Positions 31,448 through 43,482 are shown, numbered from the stretch's first letter. The stretch is DNA of 64,000 nt from Rhyacophila brunnea (GCA_022495005.1 JAGYXB010000276.1:62001-126000); one strand, 5' to 3'. The notes: generated by a model not told the origin, from the sequence alone. Numbers and translations are program-made.

Positions 31448-33940
31448 GTATATTTTGTATTCAATCTTTAAAGTCAATTAACCCTTCATTGATACATAGC
31501 AATTAAAATAAGTTAATGGTGGGCAATTTGTAAATAATTGAGAACGTTGAAAAACTAAACTCTGTTGTCACAAAACATAAGACCTTTTGCAAAGTGAACG
31601 AAAACCTAACCACAGAAAACTTACATAACAGAACCCATAGTTAATGTGTGTATTATATCCAAGCACCCCATATGAGAAATGTAACTACCTAGGTGAGGCT
31701 TTAGTCTAGTAATTCCTCAACATAAGCTGATGATTTAACAGTTATTTATGCAAATGAGCCGGTTAGATTTCATAAAGAACGTACCAGTAAAAATTGACAT
31801 TCGAGGTCAAATTTTATATTCGACCTTTATTCAACAATATAGTGTTGATTCTATTAATTATGTATATATTATTATTTAGAAATGGGACATAATAATTCCA
31901 TTAAGGGTTTCTGACATTGAATTATAATTTAGGAAAATAAATGTAGTGTTCTGAATTATTCATATATTATTAAAATACGTTTTTTATTTAATTTGTAAAT
32001 TCTACAGCTATCCAGAGCTTACACATTTTAGCTAGTAAAACAAACGTTTATTTTTACCATTATAATGGATTGTCACTACGTAAACACCATTTCTGTTTTA
32101 ATTAATACTGTCGAAATCACATCCACCATTAGTTCCCCACATACCACAAGTATCTACCATTAGACCAAAATTATGATGGATAGTAGGTATTAGATATTTT
32201 TTATTCAACAAACGAGATTAAACATAAATAATTTGGAAACAACCCTAAAACATACTTCTTTTCAGAGCGTTGGAGCGGAGCTCGGAGCAGGAGTACGGAG
32301 CAGGAGCACAGAGCAGGGGAGCAATGAGGTTTTATTCGGAGCACCGTATATTTGAATTGCTCCACTGCTCCGGATGTTTTTACTATTATTAAATTTTCTC
32401 ACATATCGATATGGATGTCGACTTTGGAAAGGAAAAAGGGCGTAATCCACATAAATCAAATTTTACAGGAGGCACAAAATCGCTTTTGTTATGGCTTTCG
32501 CTCAAAGTTAAAATACAAAATAGACATAACCTTGAAGTACATGTTAATTAATAATTTGGTTTATATATCCCTAATTTGATATTAATGATTGAGTTAAGTA
32601 AAAAAAATCAAAATAATTATGGTTAAGTCGTTTTCCCACGTCACTTCCTTCTTTTTTTTTTTAAATTTCTAGCTAAATTTAGATAATAAATTGGCATTTG
32701 CAGCACACATCATTTGGACACATTATGTATTTAGTTATTATGCAATAAAACCTATTTTGAAAAAACTGAGGGCAACGCCCTTTTTTTTCTACAGTCGATA
32801 TACTATTTTATAATACGTCCACTGCATATATTAGATAACTGATAAGAGCATCATGCATCACTCTCCAAATCAGTAATAAGTGGATTCGAATCTTGAGACT
32901 CAATAAAATTCGTTTAGTTTTCATATCCTGAACTTTAACCTAGGCTATAATTTACACTATGTTAAATCTTGTATTGTGTTTCATCCCCGCACTGGAAAAA
33001 TGGTAATGAACCATTTACCCTTTTATTCAATTTAATTTTCTAAGAAGAATTTCGAGTTGTTGTAACTTATATTAAAATATATTTCAATATACCCGAGTTT
33101 CTCGAAGCAACTCCTACGGGATTTCTTATACATAATCTATCTCAATATATAACGATTTTCATTTGTAGTTGACATAGACATATTGCCTACGTAGGGTTCA
33201 ATTTTTGAAAGCCTTTGTTTTTTTAGCAGAAAGCCAATAAGGAAGTGTAAAGACACTGGCATGCAGCCTTCAGACTTTACAGCTGCTAAAACAAAGTCTT
33301 GCCAGTCCGAGACGGAGCTTTAAGTTTTTACAACCATCATTTCAGCATGAAAAATTATCTGTAAACACATTACTTTAAGTTGCCCGAGTTTAAAATCGCG
33401 AGAAACATGAAAACAGACAGTTTATAATTCGTTTAAAGCTTTATTTGGGTTTCTCTATAGACTACACTACACAGTATAATTGTGTATTTTCTTCTTCATA
33501 AAATACGTACTAAAAACAAACTGGTTTTTTTCAACGTCCATTCAAACTTAAACTATAAAAAACTGCTACGGCTATGTCTATTAAAATATTCAACGCCACG
33601 GTTTAATACGTGCTAACCTCAAATAAACTAAAACGTAGGTATATACGAGTATGTTAAAAATGTTTTTGAAAGCGACTACATCATTATCAGTGATTTTATA
33701 TACATAGTTCTAGATTAAGGCGATTCTAAAATTTCTAATTTATTCAGCCATTTTTTTAAACTTACACACTATTTATTACAAACACCTTCTTGGCTGCACG
33801 GCGACTTCGGTATTGGGTAACTGCTCCAGAGACATTTCCACTCATAAAAAATAGTGATGTTTTACTTGTCCATAATACCAGCGCATCTATTCTATACACG
33901 AGACTGCTTTCGGCCGCTATCTAGGGTAGGTTTGTATTGA
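31448..33940. other. Intergenic; GAGC minisatellite, no gene
   Basis: At 32262-32350 there is a short GGAGCAGGAGTACGGAGCAG-type minisatellite followed by CCACTGCTCCGG. It may be a worn hAT end, but no partner was found. At 33220-33310 GTTTTTTTAGCAGAAAGCC and GCTGCTAAAACAAAG are loosely inverted. No coding frame is supported in the whole stretch. Confidence 0.45.
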
Positions 33941-34109
33941 AGTATTAGCACTTATTGTAACAATTACAATAAGTTAGCCGTCTAAACAGTCAAAACTGTC
34001 TATCTCACTCTAAAATTTAGCATAGCCAAGAGAGGTACTATTAAAACATAGCACTTATTGTAACAATCACAACTAACTTATTGTAATTATTACAATAAGT
34101 CCTAATACT
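33941..34109. mobile_element. Small foldback MITE with double palindromes
   Basis: The ends AGTATTAGCACTTATTGTAA and (reversed) AGTATTAGGACTTATTGTAA are 20-bp inverted repeats with one mismatch. Each end contains its own perfect palindrome: CTTATTGTAA-3 nt-TTACAATAAG at 33951-33973 and at 34077-34099. A third CACTTATTGTAACAATCACA lies near 34053. 169 bp, superfamily not resolved; no clear target duplication. Confidence 0.6.
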
Positions 34110-34914
34110 TTAGTGGGATAATTAATTTCAATGTCCATTCATTCATATTTTTTAAATAGATTCTCACGTCCACCACATTCCGATATTTAACTGGGCAGGC
34201 CGGTTATTGCGACTTAGTTTCCACGAGTGCTGATTACGTCAAATTCAGTATGTTTTTGGTACCATACGGCCAGAATGGATGTATCATGTACGCCATTCAC
34301 AACCATACTAAGAAACTTCCAGCTCCACTTTGAAGGGCGATTCTCGTTTATTATGTCACAGAGTACGCTCAAGTATTTATTTGCTCTGGAAACATTCCTA
34401 AGGCTTAATGCAGGAGTTTCCAACATTATTTTCATCAGGAGCACACATATATATATATATAGCCAAAAATTAATTGCAGGCATTTTTTTCCAATGAAACT
34501 TACATAACTTAGACATAGAAAACTACATAAATATTATATATTTGACAAATAAATATTACTTCTATTTTTCCAACAATTTCTAGCCAATTGATGAAGAGAA
34601 GTATTAATGAAGTTTTAAATATTTTTAGAAAAAATATTATGCAATTATGTTTTTATTAATATATTATATAAATTTTAATGTGTGTGAATGTTGTACGCAA
34701 ACAATATACAATAAAAAAGAATGGCAATTTAATAAGTGGTATCATTAGAATTTAATTTTTTCAACCGATTTTTAACAGTTAAAAAAGCATGTGGAATTTC
34801 CTATTTCTCCTTTCTTTCTTTTTCCATGATTTTAAATTGTATGCCTCCCTTTTTAAGTATCTACATATGGATATATTTGTAAACCGATTTGATTCGGAAT
34901 CCCTGCCTTAAGAC
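34110..34914. other. Intergenic; overlapping unsupported frames
   Basis: Open frames of 89 and 100 codons lie on opposite strands over the same bases (34214-34516) with no known motif. A short AT dinucleotide run occurs at 34447-34460. Confidence 0.45.
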
Positions 34915-35660
34915 ATGCATTGATGACATTTTATAAAAAGTAATTTATGATAGAAATACAAAATGAAAATTAATCTTGATATTATTTAATAACAGTGTTT
35001 ATAAAATTTATAAAATAAACAAAAGAAACCCACAATTAAATAATTACAAGATGAAAAGAGCGTTTTATATACCTACAACGTTTTTAAATTTTCTGTTGAA
35101 TTATTATGCTCAATATGCAATAAACAAACACAAATATAGAATACTGAAATGTCATTTTGACATTTCATTTTGATTTCCATAGTAACGCACGTATATATTA
35201 ATAATTTAGTTGCTAGGACCACCCCTTTAGCAACCAATAACTTTTTACGGATTTTTCTGAAATAACTTTCCATATAAAACAGAATTAACTGAAAATGAAT
35301 ATGAAATTGAATCATATATACTTGACTGGACTAGCTTAAACGATCAAAAAAATGTTCTTGATAGAAATAATACTGAAATATCATATAGATTTCTATAGTA
35401 ACGCACGTATATATTAATAATTTAGTTGCTAGGACCCCATACCCCTTAGCAACCAATAATGGTATCGAAATAACTTTTCATACAAAACAGAATTAACTGA
35501 AAATGAATTCAATTCTGCTTAAAGATGGCTAAAAGTATTAAAATAATGCATTGGCATCGTGTTCTAATATATTCTAAAAGTTTCAAATGTCTAGCTAGTC
35601 GGGAAGTTAGTTAGAAATCGATTGCAAGATTTGTACTGGACAAACAACCACCGGACATAG
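34915..35660 (+). repeat. Dispersed repeat F, copy 1, with internal duplication
   Basis: TGACATTTTATAAAAAGTAA, ACGTTTTTAAATTTTCTGTT, CATAGTAACGCACG, GTTGCTAGGACCACCCCTTT, AGCAACCAATAA and ACAGAATTAACTGAAAATGA follow the same order as in 42950-43482. In this copy the block 35180-35320 is repeated at 35395-35530. The GTTGCTA...TAGCAAC pair can form a small hairpin. Near the right end is an ATG-started frame (35525-35614) of 29 codons that corresponds to the 54-codon frame in the other copy but is cut by a TAG. Confidence 0.65.
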
Positions 35661-36267
35661 CTAATAAAAATGTCGTAAAATATTTGAAGCGCATTGGTTA
35701 TATTTTCATATTGCATTAGTGCGTGATAAGCCTGTTATGAGAAAACAGTTTTTATCCAGTAAAAATGTTGACTGCAACCACGTAGGTAATTAACAAATTT
35801 TTAATTTTTAATTTTTCTAAATTTTTCTTTGGAAACCATGCCATATGGAGTGACAAAACTTTAAGGGTGAAGATGTGCGTGTTGATGCTGGTGATGATGC
35901 CGGATGATGTGAAAAGCGATGAATGAAGACTTGTAGTTACCGGATAAGATGGCGAGCTTAATTTTCGGATCGACAAATACAGTTTACATAGATACAATAA
36001 AATCAATTATATAAAAAAAACTAGTGACATAATATGTAGCTCGAGACTTGGCGATACTCAGTGACTGTTACACGATCAATATAAAAGCGAATTGAGAAAT
36101 TCATTCAATCGTGATAGCCTATGTATTGAACTCTTCGCAATTGAATAATGCTGATACTGAGTATCCCATGCCTTCGATGAGAAGTACATTTTAACAACAT
36201 TAAAACTTAAGATGTGACAATATTTTTTTTAATATTTTCTTTTCATTTATTATTAGGACACCTGGTT
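35661..36267. other. Intergenic; no gene seen
   Basis: The 84-codon minus frame at 35752-36006 is rich in S, T and L without a recognisable motif. The stretch 35850-36010 loosely resembles the GATGATG-rich middle of repeat D. Confidence 0.4.
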
Positions 36268-37623
36268 CAGTGGTTCAAACTCGTTAGTCAAAAGAGCCAA
36301 ATATCAACAGTACAACAATTGAGATTTCTTTTGAAAGCCAAATTTCTTCAACTTTAACTAAATAGGTAGGTACACTGTTTATTAACTTAATAAACTTTTA
36401 AGTCCTAATTAAACTATAGGTACACTGAATAAAACTTGATACCATACTTAATAATGATCTTATTTATAAATAAAAGGGATTTCAAGCTATACACATTTAT
36501 ATTTTTATAAAAATCGATGTTTTTTAAATAAATATAAAATATATCAAAACTATGAATAAGATTTTAATAATAAATATGATCATAAAATATATGTAATAAT
36601 AAGATGGGGTCCTGTGACAAATTCACATTCTATAACATTTTTTTTATCTTTCACTTAACATTAAAAAAAATCTTTTTAATGTTTAAATTACAAGCTTCGT
36701 ATTGTTCTGCTAGGTGCCTCTGGTAGGTAAATATATCGCCTTAAGCTGATTTAGATGAGACGTAGCGTCTACCATGAAATATTTTTTTTGGATCCACTGA
36801 TCATCCGTTAGTTTTGGATAGTGAACATTTTTCTCAAGGAGAAATGGTTTAATTTCTGTTAATAAGAAAGCGAAACGTTTTAAAACGTTTCCTCTTGATA
36901 ACCAACGTGCTTTGTTATGCAGCAGAAGATCTGCGTACCTAGAGCCGAATGCAGAATCTAAGAAATCGTTCCTAAGGATAAGTCGCCGAAAAGGATGACT
37001 TAACTTAGGTAAAGATATCCATAATTTAAGTTATTTTAAAGAAGCACCAGGTCACTGATATTAAAATATATAATAATATACAAATAAATTATCACGAACA
37101 TGTATCAACTTACCTATGAAACCTAATACCATCTTCTTGCTTATCAGTACGGCTACCATATTTTAATACAACACACAGAACCATCTTTCCTACTTAATTA
37201 ACTAAAAATATTTACCACTGACTTTATGTTTAACATAAAAAATATCAATTTAGCAACACGAGCTACGACGCTACGTGAAGCGATTCACCGCGATTTGTCA
37301 ACGATACTTTTGGAAACTAACTAAAACATATGTAGACCTTTTATCTTACTCTAGCGCGTGTCGCAGAGATTATAAGGGTGCCGAATACTTTCTCACTCGC
37401 ACTCATGCATCGTTTTTGTTCAGGCCTTGGTCTGCACACAAAGCGCTTCTAGATGAATGATGCAATGGTAAGCAAGTATCTCGTGATTATTTTTTTTTCA
37501 ATACAGGTAACTTTATGCTTCGAGAAGGTAGGTACTTTCGTGACGTTCATACGCACCTGCACGTGGTCATTTATTTCAGAGCCGCACTCAAGGGGCCAAA
37601 GAGCCGCGGTTTGCCGACCACTG
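36268..37623 (-). mobile_element. hAT transposon, decayed, with transposase fragment
   Basis: The left end is CAGTGGTTCAAACTCGTTAG and the reversed right end CAGTGGTCGGCAAACCGCGG; AGAGCC motifs follow in both ends. The flanks ACCTGGTT (36260-36267) and ATCTAGTT (37624-37631) agree in 6 of 8 bases. Between them is a minus-strand transposase piece (36710-37015). The element is 1,356 bp; most of the gene, including the BED zinc finger and the C-terminal dimerisation domain, is gone. Confidence 0.85.
36710..37015 (-). pseudogene. hAT transposase fragment (ZBED5/GTF2IRD2-like)
   Basis: Read on the minus strand without a start codon, it gives SHPFRRLILRNDFLDSAFG, SRYADLLLHNKARWLSRG, NVLKRFAFLLTEIKPFLLEK, LTDDQWIQKKYFMVDATSHL and NQLKAIYLPTRGT, and then a stop. 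The LLLHNKARWLSRGNVLKRF block with the following WI...ATSHLNQL is characteristic of hAT transposases related to ZBED5 and GTF2I-repeat proteins. It corresponds to the middle of the RNase-H-like region. About 100 residues are left. It sits inside a hAT element with matching termini, so it is not a domesticated gene. Confidence 0.85.
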
Positions 37624-37631
37624 ATCTAGTT

Positions 37632-38538
37632 AAATAAATTTCTCAATGTTCTATATTTTATCACAAAAATTAAAATAATAATTAATGTAATAAAACTATG
37701 ATGCATGTTTTTTTTCACTTTTATACTTAGAAAGTTTTTCTAGTCTACTGTAGGTACATTTTAAATGTTGTCACATCATAGAATAACAGCTACAACTGAA
37801 ATAAAGGCGTCGGAAAAACTTCTTCTGAAGACAATCTAAAATAAACTTGTATTTTTTTCCTAATGGTTTCAGATAATGGACTCATATCTGAGAAGATGTG
37901 AATAATGATAGGACATTTAAATCGTAGTCCATAAAATCTACCCTAATGTCTAGCATAGTATTATACCACAATATAGTATATTCATTATATTGTTTTGTAG
38001 GTACGCACTGCCAAAAAATCATTTCCGTTTCAACGTACAAAAACACACACAGCATTATGAAAATATAACTTTCCCTCTGATTAGTTTTAATAGCTTCATA
38101 CTGTGGTGTAGCACCGTAGGTAAATCGTAGAGGGGCTGCGATGGCGTAGCAAGCCTCCCAGGTGGCCTCGAGACCTCCGGGAGCTTTAAGGCCCACGCGG
38201 TCGGGTGAGCTTAATTAAAATATTGCGCTGAAATATGTCATACATAAGCTCGCATGTATATGTACGTACACATTATATAAGTTTGCATCTAGTCATAGTT
38301 TGTACAGGTATACTGCGCGTTGGGGGTGAATATTACATGCGAAATTATGCAAATGGCTCCACATCGGATAATTCTTTTATTTTATTACCCATTGTGCTAT
38401 AAAGAAACAATGAGCTTAACGTGCAAACAACCTGAATAGATACGCCAATTAAACTTTAAGAAGTTATTTGTTTCAAAATGATTTTTTAATACAAAAATTA
38501 TTATTAGTATTAAACAACAACACAAGTTTTTTATTAAC
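37632..38538. other. Intergenic; GC patch, no gene
   Basis: 38110-38215 is a GC-rich patch (GAGGGGCTGCGATGGCGTAG, GGTGGCCTCGAGACCTCCGG) with no repeat partner. A 104-codon minus frame (37882-38196) covers it; nothing in its sequence (GLKAPGGLEATWEACYAIAA) resembles a known domain. It may be the end of an unrecognised element. Confidence 0.4.
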
Positions 38539-38546
38539 AGTGAACC

Positions 38547-39252
38547 CAGTGACGTCCCGTAGGTGTAGGCAGATTGAGCATCGCTTGGGGGCGGCAGTTA
38601 CTCGAAGGGCGGCAAATCGAGGAGAACCATTTGGTATATACCTAATATAGAAATAGCTTCATAAAGTTAGTAATAACGGAAAAATCTTTCCATTAAAAAA
38701 TCAGCTTACTGATAATATAGTCTATTGAAGCAGAGAGGCATTTAAATTAGATTTGGATGACATAATTACTGACTTTGCAAAAAAAAAGGCCAGGATTTTT
38801 TATTTTATTTTAATCGTTGAGTGCTGATGAGTGTTGAGGCTATTATTAAAATAGTGTATTTATGATTAAAAGTTGGTTTATATTAAATAAATACCAAGAA
38901 AAAATATTTTGTTTACATGTACAAGGTCACAGGTGGTGAAAATGGTCTGAAAATAATAAATCATGTATTGATAAATGGTACAAAACAAATGTGTCGGAAA
39001 TATCAACCAAATAGGACCTTAGATTGGTGATTTGGGTAAATGTCTATCTTGATTATATTATATTTATTCCCCTTTTATATGTAAATTTAATTTTGTATGT
39101 TTTAGTGGTATATAATTTGATAGTAATGTACATATTATACAATACATTTCTTAGATATTGTATTAATGAAATGATGTAAAAAAAATACTGTATAAAATTG
39201 GGCGGCATTTTGGCGCTGCCTAGTGGCGGCATTTTATCTAGGGACGTCACTG
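38547..39252. mobile_element. hAT element with perfect 8-bp target duplication (family H5)
   Basis: AGTGAACC flanks both sides exactly (38539-38546 and 39253-39260). The left end is CAGTGACGTCCCGTAGGTGT and the reversed right end CAGTGACGTCCCTAGATAAA. Both ends hold GGGCGGCA-type motifs (GGGGGCGGCAGTTACTCGAA; GGCGGCATTTTGGCGCTGCC). The 706-bp interior is AT-rich and has no transposase motif, so it is non-autonomous. The perfect duplication indicates a fairly recent insertion. A loose end CAGTGACGTCCACTTCGGG occurs at 59992. Confidence 0.9.
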
Positions 39253-39343
39253 AGTGAACCAATTGAACGTGTGACCTAATGAGAAATAGAACCAGTCTCG
39301 TGAAATTAAAATTAGAATTTAGATCACACGAAGTGTTCTCAAA

Positions 39344-39830
39344 ATGAGATGCCTCCTTAGCGATCGATACCTTAACCTAGGTCTGAGACTGCGTATGGTA
39401 CGTTGTTATTTTCTCTCAATTCTTTTTTATGATATTGAACTACGAACGCTAAAAGAGATGTCACGGAGAATTAAGGCTTTAAAGATGTGCCTGTATAGAC
39501 GCATCCTCAAAATTCTTTGGGTGACAAATGTTGAAGTTCTCAATCGAATGAGAAAGAACCGAGAAATTCTGCGTAGTCCAATTACCAGGAAACTACAGAA
39601 CCTCGGCCACATTATGAGAGGACAAAAGTACAGCTTTCCCGAATCGCCATCCAAGGAAAGATCAACGTTTATTAGTGTAGCAGACGATGACGCCCCATTT
39701 CGTGGCTAAAGAACATCCGTGATTAGTACGAGTGCAGATCCACTGAACTGTTTCAGATAACAGATGAAAAAGCTAAGATCGCCCTGATGATGGCCGACCT
39801 CCGCTAGGGGATGGCACGATAAGAAGATAT
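39344..39830 (+). pseudogene. LINE post-RT C-terminal relic
   Basis: The frame 39344-39709 reads LRLRMVRCYFLSILFYDIEL, RRIKALKMCLYRRILKILWV, TNVEVLNRMRKNREI, KLQNLGHIMRGQKYSF. This is the post-polymerase region of insect LINEs (FEMWCYRRMLKISWTDHVTN..., LGHIMR). After a frame change a final part follows (ITDEKAKIALMMADLR, then stop; GGGATGGCACGATAAGAAGA tail). It is a diverged, 5'-truncated copy, from a family other than that at 25150. Confidence 0.85.
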
Positions 39831-40084
39831 ACATATTAAAATGACCAGATTCTCCATTTCTCTCAATATTTTCGGGATATTGGCCATTTTATTAATACAA
39901 TCAATATTAATAATTTATGTAATCAAAATATTAAACATAGATTTACGTAAGTACAGTCGAATCTAAATACTATAAAAATTGTTTGTCAAACAAGAAATGA
40001 TTCTTCTTTTAACCTTACTAATACGGCAAAAAGGACCTCTGAGAGAAATCTAATTATCATAAAAAAATCAGAGTTTTAAATAAT

Positions 40085-40620
40085 GATATTCCTATATTGT
40101 TGCGCTTTTCATAATGGACTGTATTTTTGTGACGGAATGATTGTGATGGTGGATGTGGATGCTATGGGGGGGGTTACGTTAGGATGCCAGGCACTGACCT
40201 TTTATGATGTTGATGACCTTTCTTTGTGGTCTGGTTGCACTAGCATTCGCGCAATATTGTTTAATGGGTTACGTGGTGCGCTTGACGGTACACTTTTGAT
40301 GAATGATAAATGAGGTTGATGAATGATAAGAGCCGGTATCACAGCTTTACAGGTATTCGAAAGTATCACTTGGGCAACGATCACACTATATGAAACTGAC
40401 CCGGCCGTGGTCCACGAATAACTTCTGAATTTGTCTGTATAAACGAATTAATCGATAAACGGCGGTTTGGCTATAACAAGACTACACGCACTTGTTGTCT
40501 TGAAGTAACTTGAGGTAACTCGCGTTATTTAATCACGGTCGACTGATGACCCGTAACTGCTAACATATCTGAGGATTTGAGGTAGGTGAGAAAAAGCGAC
40601 CATAATTATTGGCCCAACGT
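40085..40620 (+). repeat. Dispersed repeat D, long copy 2
   Basis: It aligns with 16980-17545: GATGCCAGGCACTGACCTTT, GTGGTCTGGTTGCACTAGC, AGCCGGTATCACAGCTT, ACCCGGCCGTGGTCCACGAA, AATTAATCGATAAACGGCGG, GAGGATTTGAGGTAGG. A run of seven Gs lies near 40167-40173. It is shorter in the GATGAATGATG region. The short frames on it are not shared between copies. Confidence 0.7.
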
Positions 40621-41460
40621 TTTGCTTATATTATAATTATTATGCTGAAATTGCCTCCTGATCGGTGGAATTTCAAGTAGATACTTCATTTTAAACTTAA
40701 ATATAAAAAATAATTCACATGAATTATATAGACGGGTTTATAGCTTAGACCTTTACCTTTAAGATTTAAAATGATGAATATTCGCGCTCATTTATTAATA
40801 TCCGTTCTGATATAATAATTAGTTAGTGGTACCACCTGCTTTGTTAAGGAGGATTCGCGGCAAAAAGTTAATAAGAGCGATTCCTTCAAAACTTACCTCA
40901 GCCTGTTTCTAGGCCATAGACACTAAGGAGGGCCATAGATAGTAAACAAGGTCTACCTTTGTCTAAGTACGTGCGCCAAGTGCCACCTACGTTTTGAAGC
41001 ATACCACATTAAATATTCATATTCGGGACACGTTTTTTATTAAATAATATGTCACACTTGTTACTCTGAGACAAAATTGCTCTAGAAAAGATGTTGCGTG
41101 ATAATATTTTGTTGTCATAATGTATGTAAAGCTTTAAATATTTATGTTGTTATGTAAACATATACAGAGCGTTCGGCTAGAAATTCCGCCCACGACCGAT
41201 TACAAGAATAACCATTTTTTGAAACTACGATCTTTTATGTGTCTTGATATCCCGGACGCGTCTTGCCAAACTCTACTAAGGCAGAGACAATGTTCGTCCC
41301 TATATCGATGTAGCTTTGATAATATGATTTTATTATTGGGAAAGAAATGAGTATTTTTTTAGAATAAATAATATGATTATCTAAGTCGTTACTTAATCAC
41401 ATTTAAAAACGTGTTAAAAATATTAACTTAAATAATTAATTATTATTATTATTAATTATG
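40621..41460. other. Intergenic; no gene seen
   Basis: The plus frame of 68 codons at 41144-41350 has no known motif. A short run of ATT repeats lies at 41440-41455. Confidence 0.45.
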
Positions 41461-41462
41461 AT

Positions 41463-41496
41463 AAGTCTATACTTATTATATTATTAGTATAGACTT
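41463..41496. repeat. Perfect 10-bp stem hairpin
   Basis: AAGTCTATAC (41463-41472) and GTATAGACTT (41487-41496) are exact complements around an AT loop of 14 bases. No further context was found. Confidence 0.7.
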
Positions 41497-41613
41497 ACCA
41501 TTATCGGTTTTGAAGAACGACATAGGCACAGCGAACATTTTTTACTCAACTAAGGGTTATTTGAATCGCTCTCCAGTAGGTATGCGTATACTGGAATTTG
41601 TGAAACGAGATTC

Positions 41614-41870
41614 GGTCAGCGAAAAATAGATGCCATAGCTTTCTTAATTTGTGTATACTCAGGTGTCACTATGAAATATAGCGTATTTGATTTAATTAAT
41701 TATTTTAATACCGCGTAATCATCATTATGATAGGACTTGAGTGACCCGGTCTGCGAAAAGTAGACGCCATAGCTTTCTTAATCTGTACATAGGTGTCACC
41801 GTGAAATAGGGCGTATTTAATTTACTTAATTAGGTACTTTAATACCGCATAATCATCATTATGTTATTAC
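41614..41870 (+). repeat. Tandem duplication, about 125 bp x 2
   Basis: CGGTCAGCGAAAAATAGATG, CCATAGCTTTCTTAATTTGT, AGGTGTCACTATGAAATA, TTTAATACCGCGTAATCATC is repeated as CGGTCTGCGAAAAGTAGACG, CCATAGCTTTCTTAATCTGT, AGGTGTCACCGTGAAATA, TTTAATACCGCATAATCATC. The two copies are roughly 90% alike by eye. No coding frame is kept through both. Confidence 0.75.
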
Positions 41871-42949
41871 ATAATTTTTATAACCACTGCTTTATTTATT
41901 TGTATAATAATAATAAATATCTTTATAAAATAGCGACGGCTGTAGATGAATAAGATAAATAATTAAATATTTAATAATCACTTCATCTAATCATGTAATG
42001 AAGTAGTTATATATTATTATGTCCAATAACACAAATATCTAACGTGTATTTTTGACATGATAAGGATGTGGAGATGATCCCTACGAACCCTTAAAGTAGA
42101 GCCGCTCGTGTACCCTCATATGCCACTTGTACTTATTTGATTAGCAGCAGTTCATTTTTTTATTACTGTAAATAATTTTGAAAATAGATATAGAGAGCCA
42201 AGCGAACGTACTTATATATATAAAACGACCGTAACATTGTTTAATACATTGGACGCTGAAGACGCGCCCAGCCCGTAACGATTAGGTGGTCATTCGATAT
42301 AATTAGCATGCTTTTTAAATGTGGTAATTTAAAAGTAATTATCTAGTCAGCAGTCAATGTGTGGTGACTACACAAATGTTAGGTATATTAATTGCTATGT
42401 TAGCATTTCCGAAAATATGCAATGACTGCCACCTATTAGTCATTCGGTTTATTTATGTCGTATAGGTAATAGTTATTCGCGTAAAATTATACTATACAGT
42501 TTTAAAAGATTTTTAATTTAAATAACAATGCTAAAGTGTAGTGTTATTGGCTGTAAAGCATCAAGCAACCAAACTGACAACATATAGATACGGTTTGTGT
42601 ACGTATACGTTTAACGGAATCACTTCACAAAACGACGTCTATGAGCGGGTTTCCGAGCTTTCACGGGTATATTTTTTTGCTACCCATCAGGCAGCTTTCT
42701 GCGAGCTTAACATTTTAATTATTAAACTACCAAGAAAGATACTCCTACACGCGAAATAAATTAATCTTATATTATATTATAAATAATATACAAAATCTTC
42801 ACGCAGTACAAAGGCAGTAATGAAACTTAGCAAGTATCTATGTGAGTAATATTAATATTACAATATTATTTATGCCACGTCTGTGGTATATTTACTTTGA
42901 TATATCAACTAATACGAAAAATCTCAGTAACTTCTTTATACCTAATAAT
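41871..42949. other. Intergenic with a THAP-like start
   Basis: The only coding-like feature is the short frame at 42528-42587, described separately. The 72-codon frame at 42541-42759 overlaps it in another frame and has no known motif. The rest is AT-rich without repeats I recognise. Confidence 0.45.
42528..42587 (+). pseudogene. Short THAP-like N-terminus, possible relic
   Basis: An ATG-started frame reads MLKCSVIGCKASSNQTDNI and stops. The opening pattern, M..C followed after four residues by C (KCSVIGCKAS), is the usual beginning of THAP zinc fingers (first two cysteines of the C2CH motif), which are common in P-element-derived genes. The later Cys and His, the AVPTIF box and any length are missing here. 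With only 19 residues, chance cannot be excluded. Confidence 0.25.
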
Positions 42950-43482
42950 ACATGCATATGATGACATTTTATAAAAAGCAATTTATGATACAAAATGAAA
43001 ATTAATCTTGATATTTAATAACAGTATTTCTACGTTTTTAAATTTTCTATTGAATTATTATGCTCAATATGCTCAAACTTGTACTTGATATGAAGTAAAA
43101 AAAAAACAAACAAACAAACAAATATAGAATACTGAAATGTCATTTTGCCATTTCATGTTGATTTCCATAGTAACGTACGAATATATTAATAATTTAGTTG
43201 CTAGAACCACCCCCTTAGCAACCAATAATAGTTTTTTTTTACTTTTTACGGATTTTTCTGAAATAACTTTCCATGCAAAACAGAATTAACTGAAAATGAA
43301 TTCAATTCTGCTTAAAGATGGCTAAAAGTGTTAAAAAAATGCATTGGCATCGTGTTCTGGTATATTCTAAAAGTTTCAAATGTCTAGCTAGTCGGGAAGT
43401 TAGTTTAAAATCGATTGCAAAATTTGTACTGGACAAAGAACCACCGGACAAACAAGAATACGAGCTAATAAAAACGTTGTAA
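42950..43482 (+). repeat. Dispersed repeat F, copy 2
   Basis: It aligns with 34915-35660 (CATATGATGACATTTTATAA, TTTTAAATTTTCTATTGAAT, TTCCATAGTAACGTACG, GTTGCTAGAACCACCCCCTT, GAATTAACTGAAAATGAATT). It lacks the internal duplication and contains an AAC/AAAC microsatellite (43098-43122). The end contains a 54-codon open frame. Confidence 0.65.
43318..43482 (+). CDS. 54-residue open frame inside repeat F
   Basis: The frame starts MAKSVKKMHWHRVLVYSKSF and continues KCLASREVSLKSIAKFVLDK to EYELIKTL before TAA. The same frame exists at 35525 (MAKSIKIMHWHRVLIYSKSF) but is stopped after 29 codons. Several differences between the copies are conservative (V/I, K/R), which is suggestive but not proof of coding constraint. 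The composition is basic. I do not recognise the protein. It could be an exon captured by the repeat or a chance frame in a young repeat. Confidence 0.25.
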   Translation: MAKSVKKMHWHRVLVYSKSFKCLASREVSLKSIAKFVLDKEPPDKQEYELIKTL

